43,603 nucleotides of DNA from Planctomycetota bacterium (GTDB lineage: Bacteria; Planctomycetota; UBA1135; UBA2386): positions 1 through 43,603 of the forward strand of contig JALORC010000054.1 of assembly GCA_025459175.1 (NCBI GenBank), written 5' to 3'. Position numbers and translations under genes: made by a program. Numbering within the stretch: position 1 is the first letter of the stretch; the number at the start of each line of letters is the position of its first letter. Under the pieces are notes generated by a model, which worked only from the letters and a program-made list of their open reading frames with translations, made no database searches and was not told the origin of the DNA. Below, piece by piece: positions 35,620 through 43,603 of the stretch.

Positions 35620-37242
35620 TCAGGTCCTCCTCCAATCGAACTTGGCGCTCTCGGGCGCGCCGTAGCGGGTCAATGCGCCTTCGTCGCCGGTGGCATTCGG
35701 ACGCGTGAAGATCCAGTTTTGCCACGCACTGAGACGACCGAAGATCTTGCTGTCGCAGTTCTCGGCACCGCCGAAACGCAGCGACGCCTCCATGCCGGTC
35801 AGCGCATCCGGTGACAGCGACACGCGCTCCTCGAGCGCCACGCGCACGTCGTCGGCCCAGTCGACCGGGTCGAGCAGGTAGGTGCACAGGCCCTGCTCGT
35901 CGATCTCGCCGGCGGTCAGGGTCGGCATCTCGGTGGCGAGCTGCTGGCCGTGCGCCGGCGTGGCGAGGAAGCGGTTGAGCAGGCGCGACAGGCCGTGGCT
36001 CATCGGCAGGGTGCCGTTGCTGAGCGGGCCGATCGCCATCTGCACCTTGTCGTCGTCGAGCGCGTAGACGCGGTCGCAGGCGAGCGAGAGCTCGAGGAAC
36101 GCGCCGGCGCAGCAGGAGTCACCGTCGACCAGCGCGTACATCGAGCGCGCCATCAGGTCGAAGCGGCGCAGCGTGCGCGCCATCTGCAGCAGGATCTCGT
36201 TGCAGAGCCAGTGCGAGCGGTTGGCGAACAGGTCCTGCTCGACCTGCAGCAGCGCGCCGCGGTCGCCGCGCGTCTGCAGCACGATCAGGCCGACTTCCTC
36301 GTGGTCGAAACGCAGCTGCAGCAGCGCGTCGTCGAGTTCGCGCCAGCACTGCAGCGCCCACGCCGAACAGCCGGCGGCCTCGTAGCCGGCGCCGTCCTTC
36401 GGCTGCGCGCCCTTCGGCCCGTGCACGGTCAGCATCGCCTTGCGAGCCTGCGGGTCGACCTCGACCTGCACGTGGGTGTAGGTGTACTTGTTGCCGTCGC
36501 GCTGGGCGTGGATCGGCGCCAGCGTGATGCCCTTGGTGGCCTTGGTCGGCTGCTTGGCGGCGAGTTCCTTGGCGCGGTTCATCACCTTCTCGGCGAACTG
36601 CGACTTCTTCCAGGTCGCGTCGACGATGCCCCAGGCCACCGCCTTCTTGCCGCGCATGCCCTCGGCCATCGTGCAGAACACGTCGGCCCGGTCGCGGCGC
36701 ACCTTGCGCTTGTCGACCATGCGCGTCAGCCCGCCGGTGCCCGGCAGCACACCGAGCAGCGGCACTTCGGGCAGCGACACCGCCGAGTTGTTGTCGTCGA
36801 CGAGGTGGATCTCGTCACACGCGAGCGCCAGTTCGTAGCCGCCGCCGGCGCACGCCGCGTTGACCGCACACAGCGTCTTGACGCCGCTGTGCCGGCTGAG
36901 GTCCTCGAGGCTGAGCCGCGTCTCGTTGGTGTACTTGCAGAAGTTCACTTTGAACGGGTGCGTGCTCTCGGCCAGCATCCAGATGTTGGCGCCGGCGCAG
37001 AACGCGCGCTCCTGCGCACTGCCGACCACCAGCGCCTTCACCTGCGGGTGCTCGAAGCGCAGTCGCTGCACCACATCGGCGAGCTCCATGTCGACGCCGA
37101 GGTCGTAGCTGTTGAGCTTGAGCTCGTAGCCGGGCTGGTAGGGGTGCGCCGGATCGACGTTCATGCGCAGCTGCGCGAGGTCGCCGTCGATCTGCAGTTG
37201 CCAGTGGTGGTAGCTGCTCGGGTGTCGGTTGAAGTCGGTCAT
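35620..37242 (-). CDS. boxC: 2,3-epoxybenzoyl-CoA dihydrolase
   Basis: A 540-residue protein with two crotonase-type halves. It hydrolyses and opens the ring of 2,3-epoxybenzoyl-CoA to an aldehyde and formate. The first half has AFCAGANIWML and CAGGGYELALACDEIHLVD (oxyanion-hole region); the second has CCAGAFLELSLACDRVYALD. Size and the two-domain order match BoxC (about 550 residues). The ATG at 37242 (MTDFNRHPSS) is chosen because homology starts there; the frame runs 24 codons further upstream without support. First gene of the box operon; a weak promoter candidate lies upstream. Confidence 0.92.
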   Translation of the reverse strand: MTDFNRHPSSYHHWQLQIDGDLAQLRMNVDPAHPYQPGYELKLNSYDLGVDMELADVVQRLRFEHPQVKALVVGSAQERAFCAGANIWMLAESTHPFKVNFCKYTNETRLSLEDLSRHSGVKTLCAVNAACAGGGYELALACDEIHLVDDNNSAVSLPEVPLLGVLPGTGGLTRMVDKRKVRRDRADVFCTMAEGMRGKKAVAWGIVDATWKKSQFAEKVMNRAKELAAKQPTKATKGITLAPIHAQRDGNKYTYTHVQVEVDPQARKAMLTVHGPKGAQPKDGAGYEAAGCSAWALQCWRELDDALLQLRFDHEEVGLIVLQTRGDRGALLQVEQDLFANRSHWLCNEILLQMARTLRRFDLMARSMYALVDGDSCCAGAFLELSLACDRVYALDDDKVQMAIGPLSNGTLPMSHGLSRLLNRFLATPAHGQQLATEMPTLTAGEIDEQGLCTYLLDPVDWADDVRVALEERVSLSPDALTGMEASLRFGGAENCDSKIFGRLSAWQNWIFTRPNATGDEGALTRYGAPESAKFDWRRT

Positions 37243-37285
37243 GCCGCGCGTGGGGGTGGCTGAAGTGGCTTCGGTGAGGCGCGGA

Positions 37286-37314
37286 AGGATGCGACCTAGG
37301 GCCCGCATCGTCAA
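37286..37314 (-). promoter_or_regulatory. Candidate sigma-70-like promoter for boxCB
   Basis: On the minus strand TTGACG (37314-37309) and CATCCT (37291-37286) are separated by 17 bases. The -35 matches consensus at 5 of 6 bases, the -10 at 3 of 6. It lies 44 bases upstream of the boxC ATG. Found by eye, so low certainty. Confidence 0.3.
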
Positions 37315-37434
37315 GCAGGATAGCGCATGATCTCACTTTGAGTATGCAGTATAGTGCGTGTTGTGGCCGAGTGCCCGGAGCCGGTGCCGACGAAGAACCC
37401 GTGCTGCCGACGCGGGGGCTACCATCCGCCGCCG

Positions 37435-40400
37435 ATGTCCGACGATGCGTTGCAAGGCCAGCTGCCGGCCGGGCTGGAGGCGGCGCTCTACACCGCGTGC
37501 CTCGAGTCGCAGTCGCCGACGGTGGACCTCGAGCGACTGTGCGCGGCCCATCCGGCGCACGCGCCGGCGTTGCGCCAGCTCGCCGGGGAGGTGTTCGGGG
37601 CACAACGCACGCTGCACACGACGACCGTGCCGTCGCCCGATGGCTTGCTGCCCGGCACGCAGCTCGGGCCCTTCACCATCGAACACGAGATCGGCCGCGG
37701 TGCGTTCGGTCGCGTCTACAAGGCGCTGCAGTCGGCGCCCGTGCGGCGCCATGTCGCGGTGAAGGTGCTGTCGGCGGCGGGCGCGGCGGCCGAGGTGCTG
37801 CGCCGCTTCGATGCCGAACGGCAGGTGCTGGCCCAGCTCGACCACCCCGGCATCGCCCACATCTACGACGCCGGCACCACCCCGGGCGGCCAGCCGTTCT
37901 TCGCGATGGAGTACATCGGCGGTGGCACGCTGATCCGGCACGCCGACGAACGTCGGCTGCCGATCCGCGACCGGATCCACCTGTTCCTCGATCTCTGCAC
38001 CGCGATCGAACGCGCCCACCAGCGCGGCGTCGTGCATCGCGACCTGAAGCCCGGCAACCTGCTCGTCGTCGCCGAGGCGGACCGCGCGCGCGTCAAGGTC
38101 ATCGACTTCGGGCTCGCCAAGGTGCTGCAGCCCGAGCGCGTGATGGCCGAACCGAGCACGACCGAACTCGGCCGCCTGCTCGGCACGCCCGAGTACATGA
38201 GCCCGGAGCAGGCGAACGGGCAGCCGATCGACACCCGCGCCGACGTCTGGTCGCTCGGCGTGGTGCTGTTCGAGCTGCTGGCCGGCAGCCTGCCGTTCCC
38301 GTCGCCGGAACTGCGCGCCGAAGGTTTCGCCTCGGTGGTTCGCATCCTCAACGACCGCACGCCGCCGGCGGCCAGCAGCGTCGTCTCGCCCGCGGCGGCC
38401 GCTGCCCGCGGCAGCGAGTCGGCCGAGCTGCGTCGCGCGCTGCGCGGCGATCTCGACCTGATCATCGCCACCTGCCTGCAGAAAGAACGCGACCAGCGCT
38501 ACGACTCGGCCGCCGCGCTGGCGGCCGACCTGCGGCGTTTCCTGCGGCACGAACCGTTGGCGGTGCAGCCGCCGCGGCTCGGCTACGTGCTGCGCAAGCT
38601 GGCGCGGCGGCATCGCGCCGCCTGCGCGGCGTTCGCCAGCATCGTGGTGGCCGTGCTCGTCTCCACCGTCGTGCTGGCCTGGAGCGCCGTTCGGGTCGCC
38701 GACGAACGCGACCAGGCCGAGGCCGCGCGCGAGACCGCCGAGGCCAACGCGTATGCGGCCACGCTCGCCGCCGCCCAGGCGGCCGCGGATGCAGGCCGCA
38801 GTGGCGCGTTGCGCACGCTGTTGGCCACCACCGACCCGAAGCGACGCCGGGTCGAGCATGCGTTGCTGGCGGTCCAGGCCGACGGTGCTCTGCAGCAGAT
38901 CACGACCGGTGTCACCGTGTTCAACGGTTCGCTGTGCATCGGCGACACCGTGTGGGTGTTCGACCGCATGGCCGAACGCGAGGACCTGCACGTGTTCGAC
39001 CTCGTCACCGGTGGCCATCGCCAGCTGCCGACGACCGACGCGCCGTCGGCGTCGGAGATCGTCGCGGTGGCGCTGGCACCGGACGCGCGCAGCGTCGCCT
39101 GCAGCTACGGCGACGGGCGCCTGTTGCTGCGCGACGCCGCCACCGGCGAGGTCCGGCGCACGCTGCAGGCGGCCGCGCCGCTCGGCTGGGGACTGGTGTA
39201 TGCGCCCGCCGGCGAGGTCGTGTTCGCGACGGGCAGCAGCGGGGTCATGCGCTTCGACCTCGTCACCGGTGCTGTCACGCGGTTCGCGGCCGAACACAGC
39301 TGGGGCATCGACATCAGCCACGACGGCCGCCTGGTCGCGATCGGCACGGTCGACGGCCAGGTGCACCTCCGCGACCTCCTCAGCGGGGAGCTCCGGGCGT
39401 CGCTGCCCCATGGCGACGTCGTCAATGCCGTCCGGTTCCTGCCCGGCGATCGGCGCCTGCTCAGTGCGGGCCGCGGCACGCTGCGGCTCTGGGACCTCGA
39501 CAACGGCCGCGGCATCGCCACCCAGGAGACCGGTTCCCTGACCATCCACGCCGTCGCGCTGGCGCGGTCGGCGCTGGCCGCAGTGACCACCAACAGCGAC
39601 GGTCGGCTGCAGATGTGGAGCACGGACGACCTGCGGCCGCTCGGCGTGTTCTGCGGCCACGCCGGATTGAGCCGTTCGGTGCATGAGCTGGCGGACGGCC
39701 GCTGGCTGTCGGCGTCGTGGGATGGCTCGTTGCGCATCTGGCCGCCGTTGCCGGCCGCCGTCGGCACGCCGCTGGAAGGGGCCTCGGGCAACCCGCTCGA
39801 GCTGGCGCTGCACCCGACCCGGCCGCTGCTGTTCGTCGCGACCGAGCAGGAACTCTGCGCGTTCGACTGCGAACGGCGCACTCTGCTCTGGAGCGTGCCG
39901 TTGGCGCACCGCGCCGGCGGCATGGTCGTCACCAGCGACGGGCGGACCGTGTTCGTCGGTGTGCTCGGCGACCTGCTCGCCTTCGACACGCGCGATGGCA
40001 CGAAGCGTTCGCAGGCGACGATCGCCGCCGGCCAACACCTGCGTCGCCTCGCCACGAACGACGGAGGTCAGCAGCTCGTCGCCGCCACGCACACGGGGGA
40101 GCTCGTCGTCGTCGATGGTGGCACGCTCGAGCCAGGCCGGCGCGTTCCCGGTGGCGAGGACTCCGGCGAGCGCGAGCCGAACTCGCTGTGGGTGCACGCC
40201 AGCGGCTCGTTGGTCAGTCTCTGCACGCGGCTCGGCATTCGCACCGTCGACCTCACCGCCGGCGCCACCGTGTGGTCGCGGTCCGGTCCGTACACCTCGG
40301 TCGTCGCCGACGCGGCGCCCGACCGACTGTTGTTCGCGAAAGGATCGGACACGATCGAACTGGTCGCGGCGGCAACCGGGGCAGTCCTGCACACCTACCG

Positions 40401-40653
40401 ACTCGCCGAGCGCGGCAATCTGATGCTCAGTCGCCTGTATGCAGGTGGTGGGGATCGACTGCTCGTTGCCGACGGCGAGCTGCGGGTGTTGGCGCGGTCG
40501 GATTGCCGCGAACTGCTCGCGCTGCGCGGCCGCGGCTTCGCCATCGCCGGGATCGCCTATGACCCGGCCCGCAACCTGCTGGTCACCGCCGGCGGCGCGT
40601 TCGGTGCGCCCGCGGAGATCCTGCTTTGGCCGCACGCCGGCGCCGGGCACTGA
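37435..40653 (+). CDS. Membrane Ser/Thr protein kinase with C-terminal beta-propeller (WD40-like) domain
   Basis: A 1072-residue kinase. Motifs: GRGAFGRV (87-94), Lys110 in VAVKVL, HRDLKPGN (201-208), DFG (224-226), GTPEYMSPEQ (250-259). A transmembrane helix follows near 396-420, then a coiled stretch rich in Ala/Glu, then about 630 residues of short repeated strands with D-x-x-(T/S)G turns and LRLWDLDNGRG- and LRIWPPL-type blade ends, i.e. one or two WD40-like propellers, probably external. The ATG at 37435 is used; an upstream GTG (37354) adds an unsupported stretch. The N-terminal block LCAAHPAHAPALR (35-47) matches the kinase at 341 almost to the residue. Its convergent neighbour is an ECF sigma factor. 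Confidence 0.92.
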   Translation: MSDDALQGQLPAGLEAALYTACLESQSPTVDLERLCAAHPAHAPALRQLAGEVFGAQRTLHTTTVPSPDGLLPGTQLGPFTIEHEIGRGAFGRVYKALQSAPVRRHVAVKVLSAAGAAAEVLRRFDAERQVLAQLDHPGIAHIYDAGTTPGGQPFFAMEYIGGGTLIRHADERRLPIRDRIHLFLDLCTAIERAHQRGVVHRDLKPGNLLVVAEADRARVKVIDFGLAKVLQPERVMAEPSTTELGRLLGTPEYMSPEQANGQPIDTRADVWSLGVVLFELLAGSLPFPSPELRAEGFASVVRILNDRTPPAASSVVSPAAAAARGSESAELRRALRGDLDLIIATCLQKERDQRYDSAAALAADLRRFLRHEPLAVQPPRLGYVLRKLARRHRAACAAFASIVVAVLVSTVVLAWSAVRVADERDQAEAARETAEANAYAATLAAAQAAADAGRSGALRTLLATTDPKRRRVEHALLAVQADGALQQITTGVTVFNGSLCIGDTVWVFDRMAEREDLHVFDLVTGGHRQLPTTDAPSASEIVAVALAPDARSVACSYGDGRLLLRDAATGEVRRTLQAAAPLGWGLVYAPAGEVVFATGSSGVMRFDLVTGAVTRFAAEHSWGIDISHDGRLVAIGTVDGQVHLRDLLSGELRASLPHGDVVNAVRFLPGDRRLLSAGRGTLRLWDLDNGRGIATQETGSLTIHAVALARSALAAVTTNSDGRLQMWSTDDLRPLGVFCGHAGLSRSVHELADGRWLSASWDGSLRIWPPLPAAVGTPLEGASGNPLELALHPTRPLLFVATEQELCAFDCERRTLLWSVPLAHRAGGMVVTSDGRTVFVGVLGDLLAFDTRDGTKRSQATIAAGQHLRRLATNDGGQQLVAATHTGELVVVDGGTLEPGRRVPGGEDSGEREPNSLWVHASGSLVSLCTRLGIRTVDLTAGATVWSRSGPYTSVVADAAPDRLLFAKGSDTIELVAAATGAVLHTYRLAERGNLMLSRLYAGGGDRLLVADGELRVLARSDCRELLALRGRGFAIAGIAYDPARNLLVTAGGAFGAPAEILLWPHAGAGH

Positions 40654-40675
40654 GCCGCTGTGGCCAGCGCCTCAG
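40650..40675. terminator. Shared hairpin holding both stop codons, kinase / sigma factor
   Basis: CTGAGCCGCTG (40650-40660) and CAGCGCCTCAG (40665-40675) pair at 10 of 11 positions with a 4-base loop. The left arm contains the kinase TGA (40651-40653), the right arm the sigma-factor stop on the other strand (40672-40674). Confidence 0.55.
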
Positions 40676-41283
40676 GCCGACGGCAGCGCGCCGTCGTCGA
40701 CGCCGAGGCGCCGCAGCTCCACCGACAGCTTGACGAGCGCGCGGCCGAGCAGCATGCGCACGGCGTCGGGCGAACGCCCGAGGTGCTCCGCCACTTCCGC
40801 CGGCGACAGGCCGGCGAAGTGCGTCAGGGTCACCACTTCCCGATGATCCGGCGGCAGCGCCGCGATCGCCTGCTCGACCAGCTGCGCGCGTTCGCCGGCG
40901 GCGGCCACCCGGCTCGGCGTCGGTGTGATCGGATCGACGAGGCCGGCCTGCAGTTGGGTGTCGGCGGCCTGCTCGCGCTTCTCGTCGCGCATGGCACGGC
41001 GGTGGAAACGCAGCTTCTCGATCATCTTGGTGCGCGCCGCGGTGAACATCCAGGCGCGGAACTGCGCGTCGCCGCGGAAGTCGAAGTGGGCGCGGCTGCC
41101 GATCAGGTCGACACAGATCGACTGCAGCAGGTCGCCGTCGGTCTCGCGGCTGCGCAGCTCCACCGGCATGTGGGCCCGCACGAACGCCTGCAGGCGATCG
41201 AGGTTCTCGGCCACCAGGCGCTCGACCACGGGTTCGCCGGCGCGCAGGCGTTGGTACAGCGTGATCGGTTCGGAAGGGGACAT
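40672..41283 (-). CDS. ECF-type RNA polymerase sigma factor
   Basis: A 203-residue sigma-70 family protein. Region 2 spans about 20-95 (RETDGDLLQSICVDLIG and FRAWMFTAARTKMIEKLRFH); region 4 is LPPDHREVVTLTHFAGLSP followed by EVAEHLGRSPDAVRMLLGRA. The ATG at 41283 (MSPSEPITLYQ) is used; an upstream frame adds an Arg-rich lead without support. It faces the propeller kinase gene tail to tail, which again pairs a kinase with an ECF factor. No anti-sigma gene is visible next to it. Confidence 0.92.
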   Translation of the reverse strand: MSPSEPITLYQRLRAGEPVVERLVAENLDRLQAFVRAHMPVELRSRETDGDLLQSICVDLIGSRAHFDFRGDAQFRAWMFTAARTKMIEKLRFHRRAMRDEKREQAADTQLQAGLVDPITPTPSRVAAAGERAQLVEQAIAALPPDHREVVTLTHFAGLSPAEVAEHLGRSPDAVRMLLGRALVKLSVELRRLGVDDGALPSA

Positions 41284-41405
41284 TGGCAGGGTGCGCGCCG
41301 TGGCTCGCCTGGAGTCTAACCCACGGGTCGGGACCTTCGGTCGCGAAGGTCGGAGCCGGGTGGAACGGCGCCTGGCCATCCTTGCTGCCGCGATATGGTG
41401 CGAAC

Positions 41406-43073
41406 GTGCAACCGGTGGCGACCACGAGCGACTTGCTGCAGCTGGCCGAGGGCCGAGCGGAGCAGTCGCGTCACGAGCTGTTGGCCGCGGCGGAGGCGGC
41501 GGCTACCGGCGCGGACGACTGGCTGGCCGTGGCGGATGCCTGGGCCGTGGCGGGCGATGCCGTGGCGACCGAGCGTTGCGTCGGCATGGCGCTGCAGCAG
41601 CACGATGCCGGGGTGCAAGAGCATGGCCACGCCGCGACGCTGCGGGCGCAGCTTGCCGGCCGCGATGCGGCAGTTGCGACGCTCACCGCGCTCGCGGACC
41701 GTTGGCTCGGTGGTGGTGAGGCGGACGCCGACTGGGTCAGTCTTGCCGAGGCGTTCCGCGCCTGGGGCGACGAGAGTCAGGTGCGTCGCTGCCTGCAGCT
41801 CGGTATGGAGCGCACGGTCGAACCGGTGGCCCTCACGCGGTTGGCCAAGGCCCATCTTCAGCTGCTGGGGGACCACGATGGGGCGCGGCGATCGTTGGAC
41901 CGGGCGAGTGCGGTGCTGGCCGCCACGACCGATGACTCGTGGGAGGGCCGGGCCGGTTTCTGGGCCGTCGGGATGGAATGGCAGGAACTGTTCGGCGAGA
42001 CCGAGCGCTGCGCAGCGCTGCTCGACGAGGCGCTCGTTCGCGCTCCCGACGTGCATGGGTGCACGCTCGTGGCCATGTGTTGGCTCGCGCTCGGCCTGCC
42101 CGAACGGGTGGCCGATGCCGCGCCGAAGTGCTTCGCCAAGGCTCGCCGCCGCGCCGCCACGACCGAGGACTGGCTGCACATCGCCGACGTCTTGCCGCGG
42201 TTCGCGGCGCTCGAGGCCGAGGTGCGCGAGGCATGGCAGCAGGCGCGCGCGCTCGCCGCGACGCCCGGGGAATGGCGCCGACTGGCCGTAGCGATGCAGC
42301 GGGGGCTCCGCGAACGCGACGAGGAGGCCTGGGTGAAGGGACGTGGTTTCGCCCCGGCCGAGCTGTTCCCGGCTCGGCCGTCGCCGCTCGGATGGTCCGC
42401 CGATGCGGGGGCCTTGTTCGATTGGTTGCGCGAACGCATCACGGAGCCCGCGTTGACGGCGATCGCCGCCGAGCATGACCGCGTCACGCGCGACGAGATC
42501 CTCGACGAGCTGATCGCGATCTGGCGTACCGGCTGCGTGGCGTTGCCATTGGGCTACGAGCTGCGCTCCGCGCTGTCTTCGCGTTGGCCACGGGAAGGGC
42601 TCCGCGTCGACCAGGTCGAACGTGCGTTCGCGACCACCCTGCTGTTGTTCGACGAGTTGCACCGGCCGCATGGTGATGGCGAAGTGTTCGGAGCCTTGGT
42701 CGAGAGCTGTGCGGTGCTTGGCCGCGAGGCGATGCAACACCTGGTGGGAACGTTGGTGGTGTGGCTCGAGCGTGCGCTCGAGCGCGACGCCGAGGAGGCC
42801 ATGTTCGCGGCGCTGGCCCTGCTGGTGACCGCCGCCCGCATCGATGCCGACGACGTGCGTCTCGAGCCGCTCGCCCAGCGGCTCGAAGAGATCACCGCGA
42901 AGATCGATCTTCCATCGGAGGACGTGGAGAACGGCTTCGTGCTCGGCAGGATCTGCAATCGCAGAGCGCTCCGCGTCTGGCGGCGCCTCGTGCACGAGAC
43001 GTGGTCGACAGCCAGCGCGTCGTCGTTGCGCCCTCGGTTGGCTGCCGTCGTCCAACGGCTGCTCGCGAACTGA
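41406..43073 (+). CDS. Helical repeat (TPR-like) protein of unknown function
   Basis: A 555-residue protein from the GTG at 41406 (MQPVATTSDLLQLAEG); no ATG fits in this frame near the start. It is almost all helical with pairs of helices rich in Ala, Trp and Leu and recurring (D/E)DWL(A/H)(V/I)AD-type segments (about 40 and 255), suggesting TPR- or SEL1-like repeats. No signal peptide or membrane helix, so probably cytoplasmic. It diverges from the sigma-factor gene with 122 bases between them and could be linked to that regulon, which is inference. Confidence 0.72.
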   Translation: MQPVATTSDLLQLAEGRAEQSRHELLAAAEAAATGADDWLAVADAWAVAGDAVATERCVGMALQQHDAGVQEHGHAATLRAQLAGRDAAVATLTALADRWLGGGEADADWVSLAEAFRAWGDESQVRRCLQLGMERTVEPVALTRLAKAHLQLLGDHDGARRSLDRASAVLAATTDDSWEGRAGFWAVGMEWQELFGETERCAALLDEALVRAPDVHGCTLVAMCWLALGLPERVADAAPKCFAKARRRAATTEDWLHIADVLPRFAALEAEVREAWQQARALAATPGEWRRLAVAMQRGLRERDEEAWVKGRGFAPAELFPARPSPLGWSADAGALFDWLRERITEPALTAIAAEHDRVTRDEILDELIAIWRTGCVALPLGYELRSALSSRWPREGLRVDQVERAFATTLLLFDELHRPHGDGEVFGALVESCAVLGREAMQHLVGTLVVWLERALERDAEEAMFAALALLVTAARIDADDVRLEPLAQRLEEITAKIDLPSEDVENGFVLGRICNRRALRVWRRLVHETWSTASASSLRPRLAAVVQRLLAN

Positions 43074-43138
43074 CGGAGCCTGCACCTGCGCCGCCTCGGC
43101 AACCCCAGCATGCACCAGGTCCGCGCCGGTGCCGTCAG
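43070..43138 (+). terminator. Distant inverted repeat with the stop codon of the helical repeat gene
   Basis: CTGACGG (43070-43076) and CCGTCAG (43132-43138), perfect 7-base arms 55 bases apart, with the TGA (43071-43073) in the left arm. The long spacing makes this the weakest case of the stop-codon repeats. Confidence 0.25.
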
Positions 43139-43197
43139 CGATCGAGCGCCACCGCGCCGAGGAGGATCGCGCGGCAGCAATGGCGCACGGGAATGGC

Positions 43198-43458
43198 TCA
43201 GTCGCGGCGACCGAGTGTGATCGTGGTCGGTTCGTCCCGGGCCTCCAGGCGGAACTCCGCCGACTCCCGACCCGCGTATTGCGCCCTCATGTCACAGTGC
43301 ACGCCGCGTGCTGGCAGCAACGGCAAGCGAGCCCGCCCCTCGGCATCGACCACCTGCAAGGCCACCGTCGGCAGCGGCTCCAGCTGCACGGTTTGCACCG
43401 CGGGCTCGCCCTGCACCTCGAGTTCGAGTTGCCGCCATTCGGACAACGGCGGCGGCAC
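43198..43458 (-). pseudogene. Probable remnant of a carboxypeptidase-regulatory-like (Ig-like) domain protein
   Basis: An 86-residue open frame from a GTG at 43458. The sequence VALQVVDAEGRARLPLLPA has the beta-strand and turn pattern of carboxypeptidase-regulatory-like domains, which occur as parts of large secreted proteins. It has no signal peptide, no Shine-Dalgarno and an in-frame stop at 43471-43473 just upstream. It is either a very small real gene or the tail of a gene cut off from its front part. Coding quality looks real, unlike the antisense shadow frames. Confidence 0.4.
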
Positions 43459-43469
43459 CGCGTGCGGTG
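43456..43469 (-). terminator. Hairpin directly after the stop of the partial secreted protein
   Basis: CACCGC (43456-43461) and GCGGTG (43464-43469) are perfect 6-base arms with a 2-base gap, one base past the TGA at 43471-43473 on the minus strand. Confidence 0.35.
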
Positions 43470-43470
43470 G

Positions 43471-43602
43471 TCACGGAATCACGTTCGGTTGCCACCAGAA
43501 CAGCACCGGCGTCGGATCGGAGACCCCGAAGGTGCCGTTCGGGGCCAGGGTCAGCGCTTGGAACACGAACGGCCGGGCCTGTGGCACACCGTTCGGGCAC
43601 AT
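43471..43602 (-). CDS. C-terminal end of a secreted protein with the lineage C-terminal domain (partial)
   Basis: An open frame enters from the right edge and ends at the TGA at 43471-43473. The 43 visible residues include CPNGVPQARPFVFQALTLAP and end in WWQPNVIP. A FQALTLAPN-type strand near the end resembles AAQWIVLDP in the FG-GAP protein at 31975, so this is probably another member of the secreted proteins with that C-terminal domain. The body of the gene is outside the window. Confidence 0.55.
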   Translation of the reverse strand: MCPNGVPQARPFVFQALTLAPNGTFGVSDPTPVLFWWQPNVIP

Positions 43603-43603
43603 G

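Noticed and set aside
43292..43600. A 102-codon minus-strand frame at the right edge
   Set aside because: Arg/Ala/Gly-rich chance frame; two other frames there give better protein-like sequence.

Overview
The window looks like the chromosome of a very GC-rich member of the Planctomycetota. One 60-base line counted at 27121 is 44/60 G+C. The support is indirect: two large membrane-spanning Ser/Thr kinases with extracytoplasmic FGE-like or beta-propeller sensor domains, each next to an ECF sigma factor; secreted FG-GAP and delta-60-type propeller proteins sharing a cysteine-containing C-terminal domain; an S46 peptidase; and frequent GTG starts. I cannot name a genus. I saw no rRNA, tRNA, CRISPR array or transposase.

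Layout. 1-86 is the first codons of a GH99-like gene leaving the window. 341-7187 is a signalling module on the + strand: kinase/FGE fusion, ECF sigma factor, membrane anti-sigma-like protein, secreted 11-repeat propeller. 7256-7507 is an orphan UPF0175 gene. 7709-13793 holds a giant membrane protein with a voltage-sensor-like domain, a GT39-like protein, YceI and a small membrane protein. 13906-17505 has three transporters (EamA/DMT, ATP/ADP-translocase-like, APC). 17502-24087 is a minus-strand run: signal-peptide methyltransferase, secreted unknown protein, RlmL-like rRNA methyltransferase, stand-alone NuoF-like protein, GT39. 24462-29562 holds an S46 peptidase, an SGNH hydrolase and an FHA-transmembrane-Lon protease fusion.

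29902-33603 is a lower-GC island (32-33 of 60 bases G+C in two counted lines). It carries a galactose-oxidase-like copper radical oxidase and a coupled FG-GAP protein. The oxidase signal peptide is encoded by a (CT)17 dinucleotide tract that puts the start codon out of frame with the body of the gene, as expected for a phase-variable locus caught in the OFF state. 33640-37242 holds a NuoE-like [2Fe-2S] ferredoxin, boxB and boxC (aerobic benzoyl-CoA pathway) without boxA. 37435-43073 holds a second kinase (beta-propeller type), its convergent ECF sigma factor and a helical repeat protein. The last 400 bases hold the tail of another secreted protein and a probable gene remnant.

A pattern across the window: at the end of most transcription units the stop codon itself lies inside an inverted repeat, and at three convergent gene pairs one hairpin contains the stop codons of both genes. 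Stop codons inside operons do not show this. The two observations I rate highest are the (CT)n-switched copper radical oxidase and the stop-codon hairpins; the FHA-Lon fusion and the boxA-less box locus come next.
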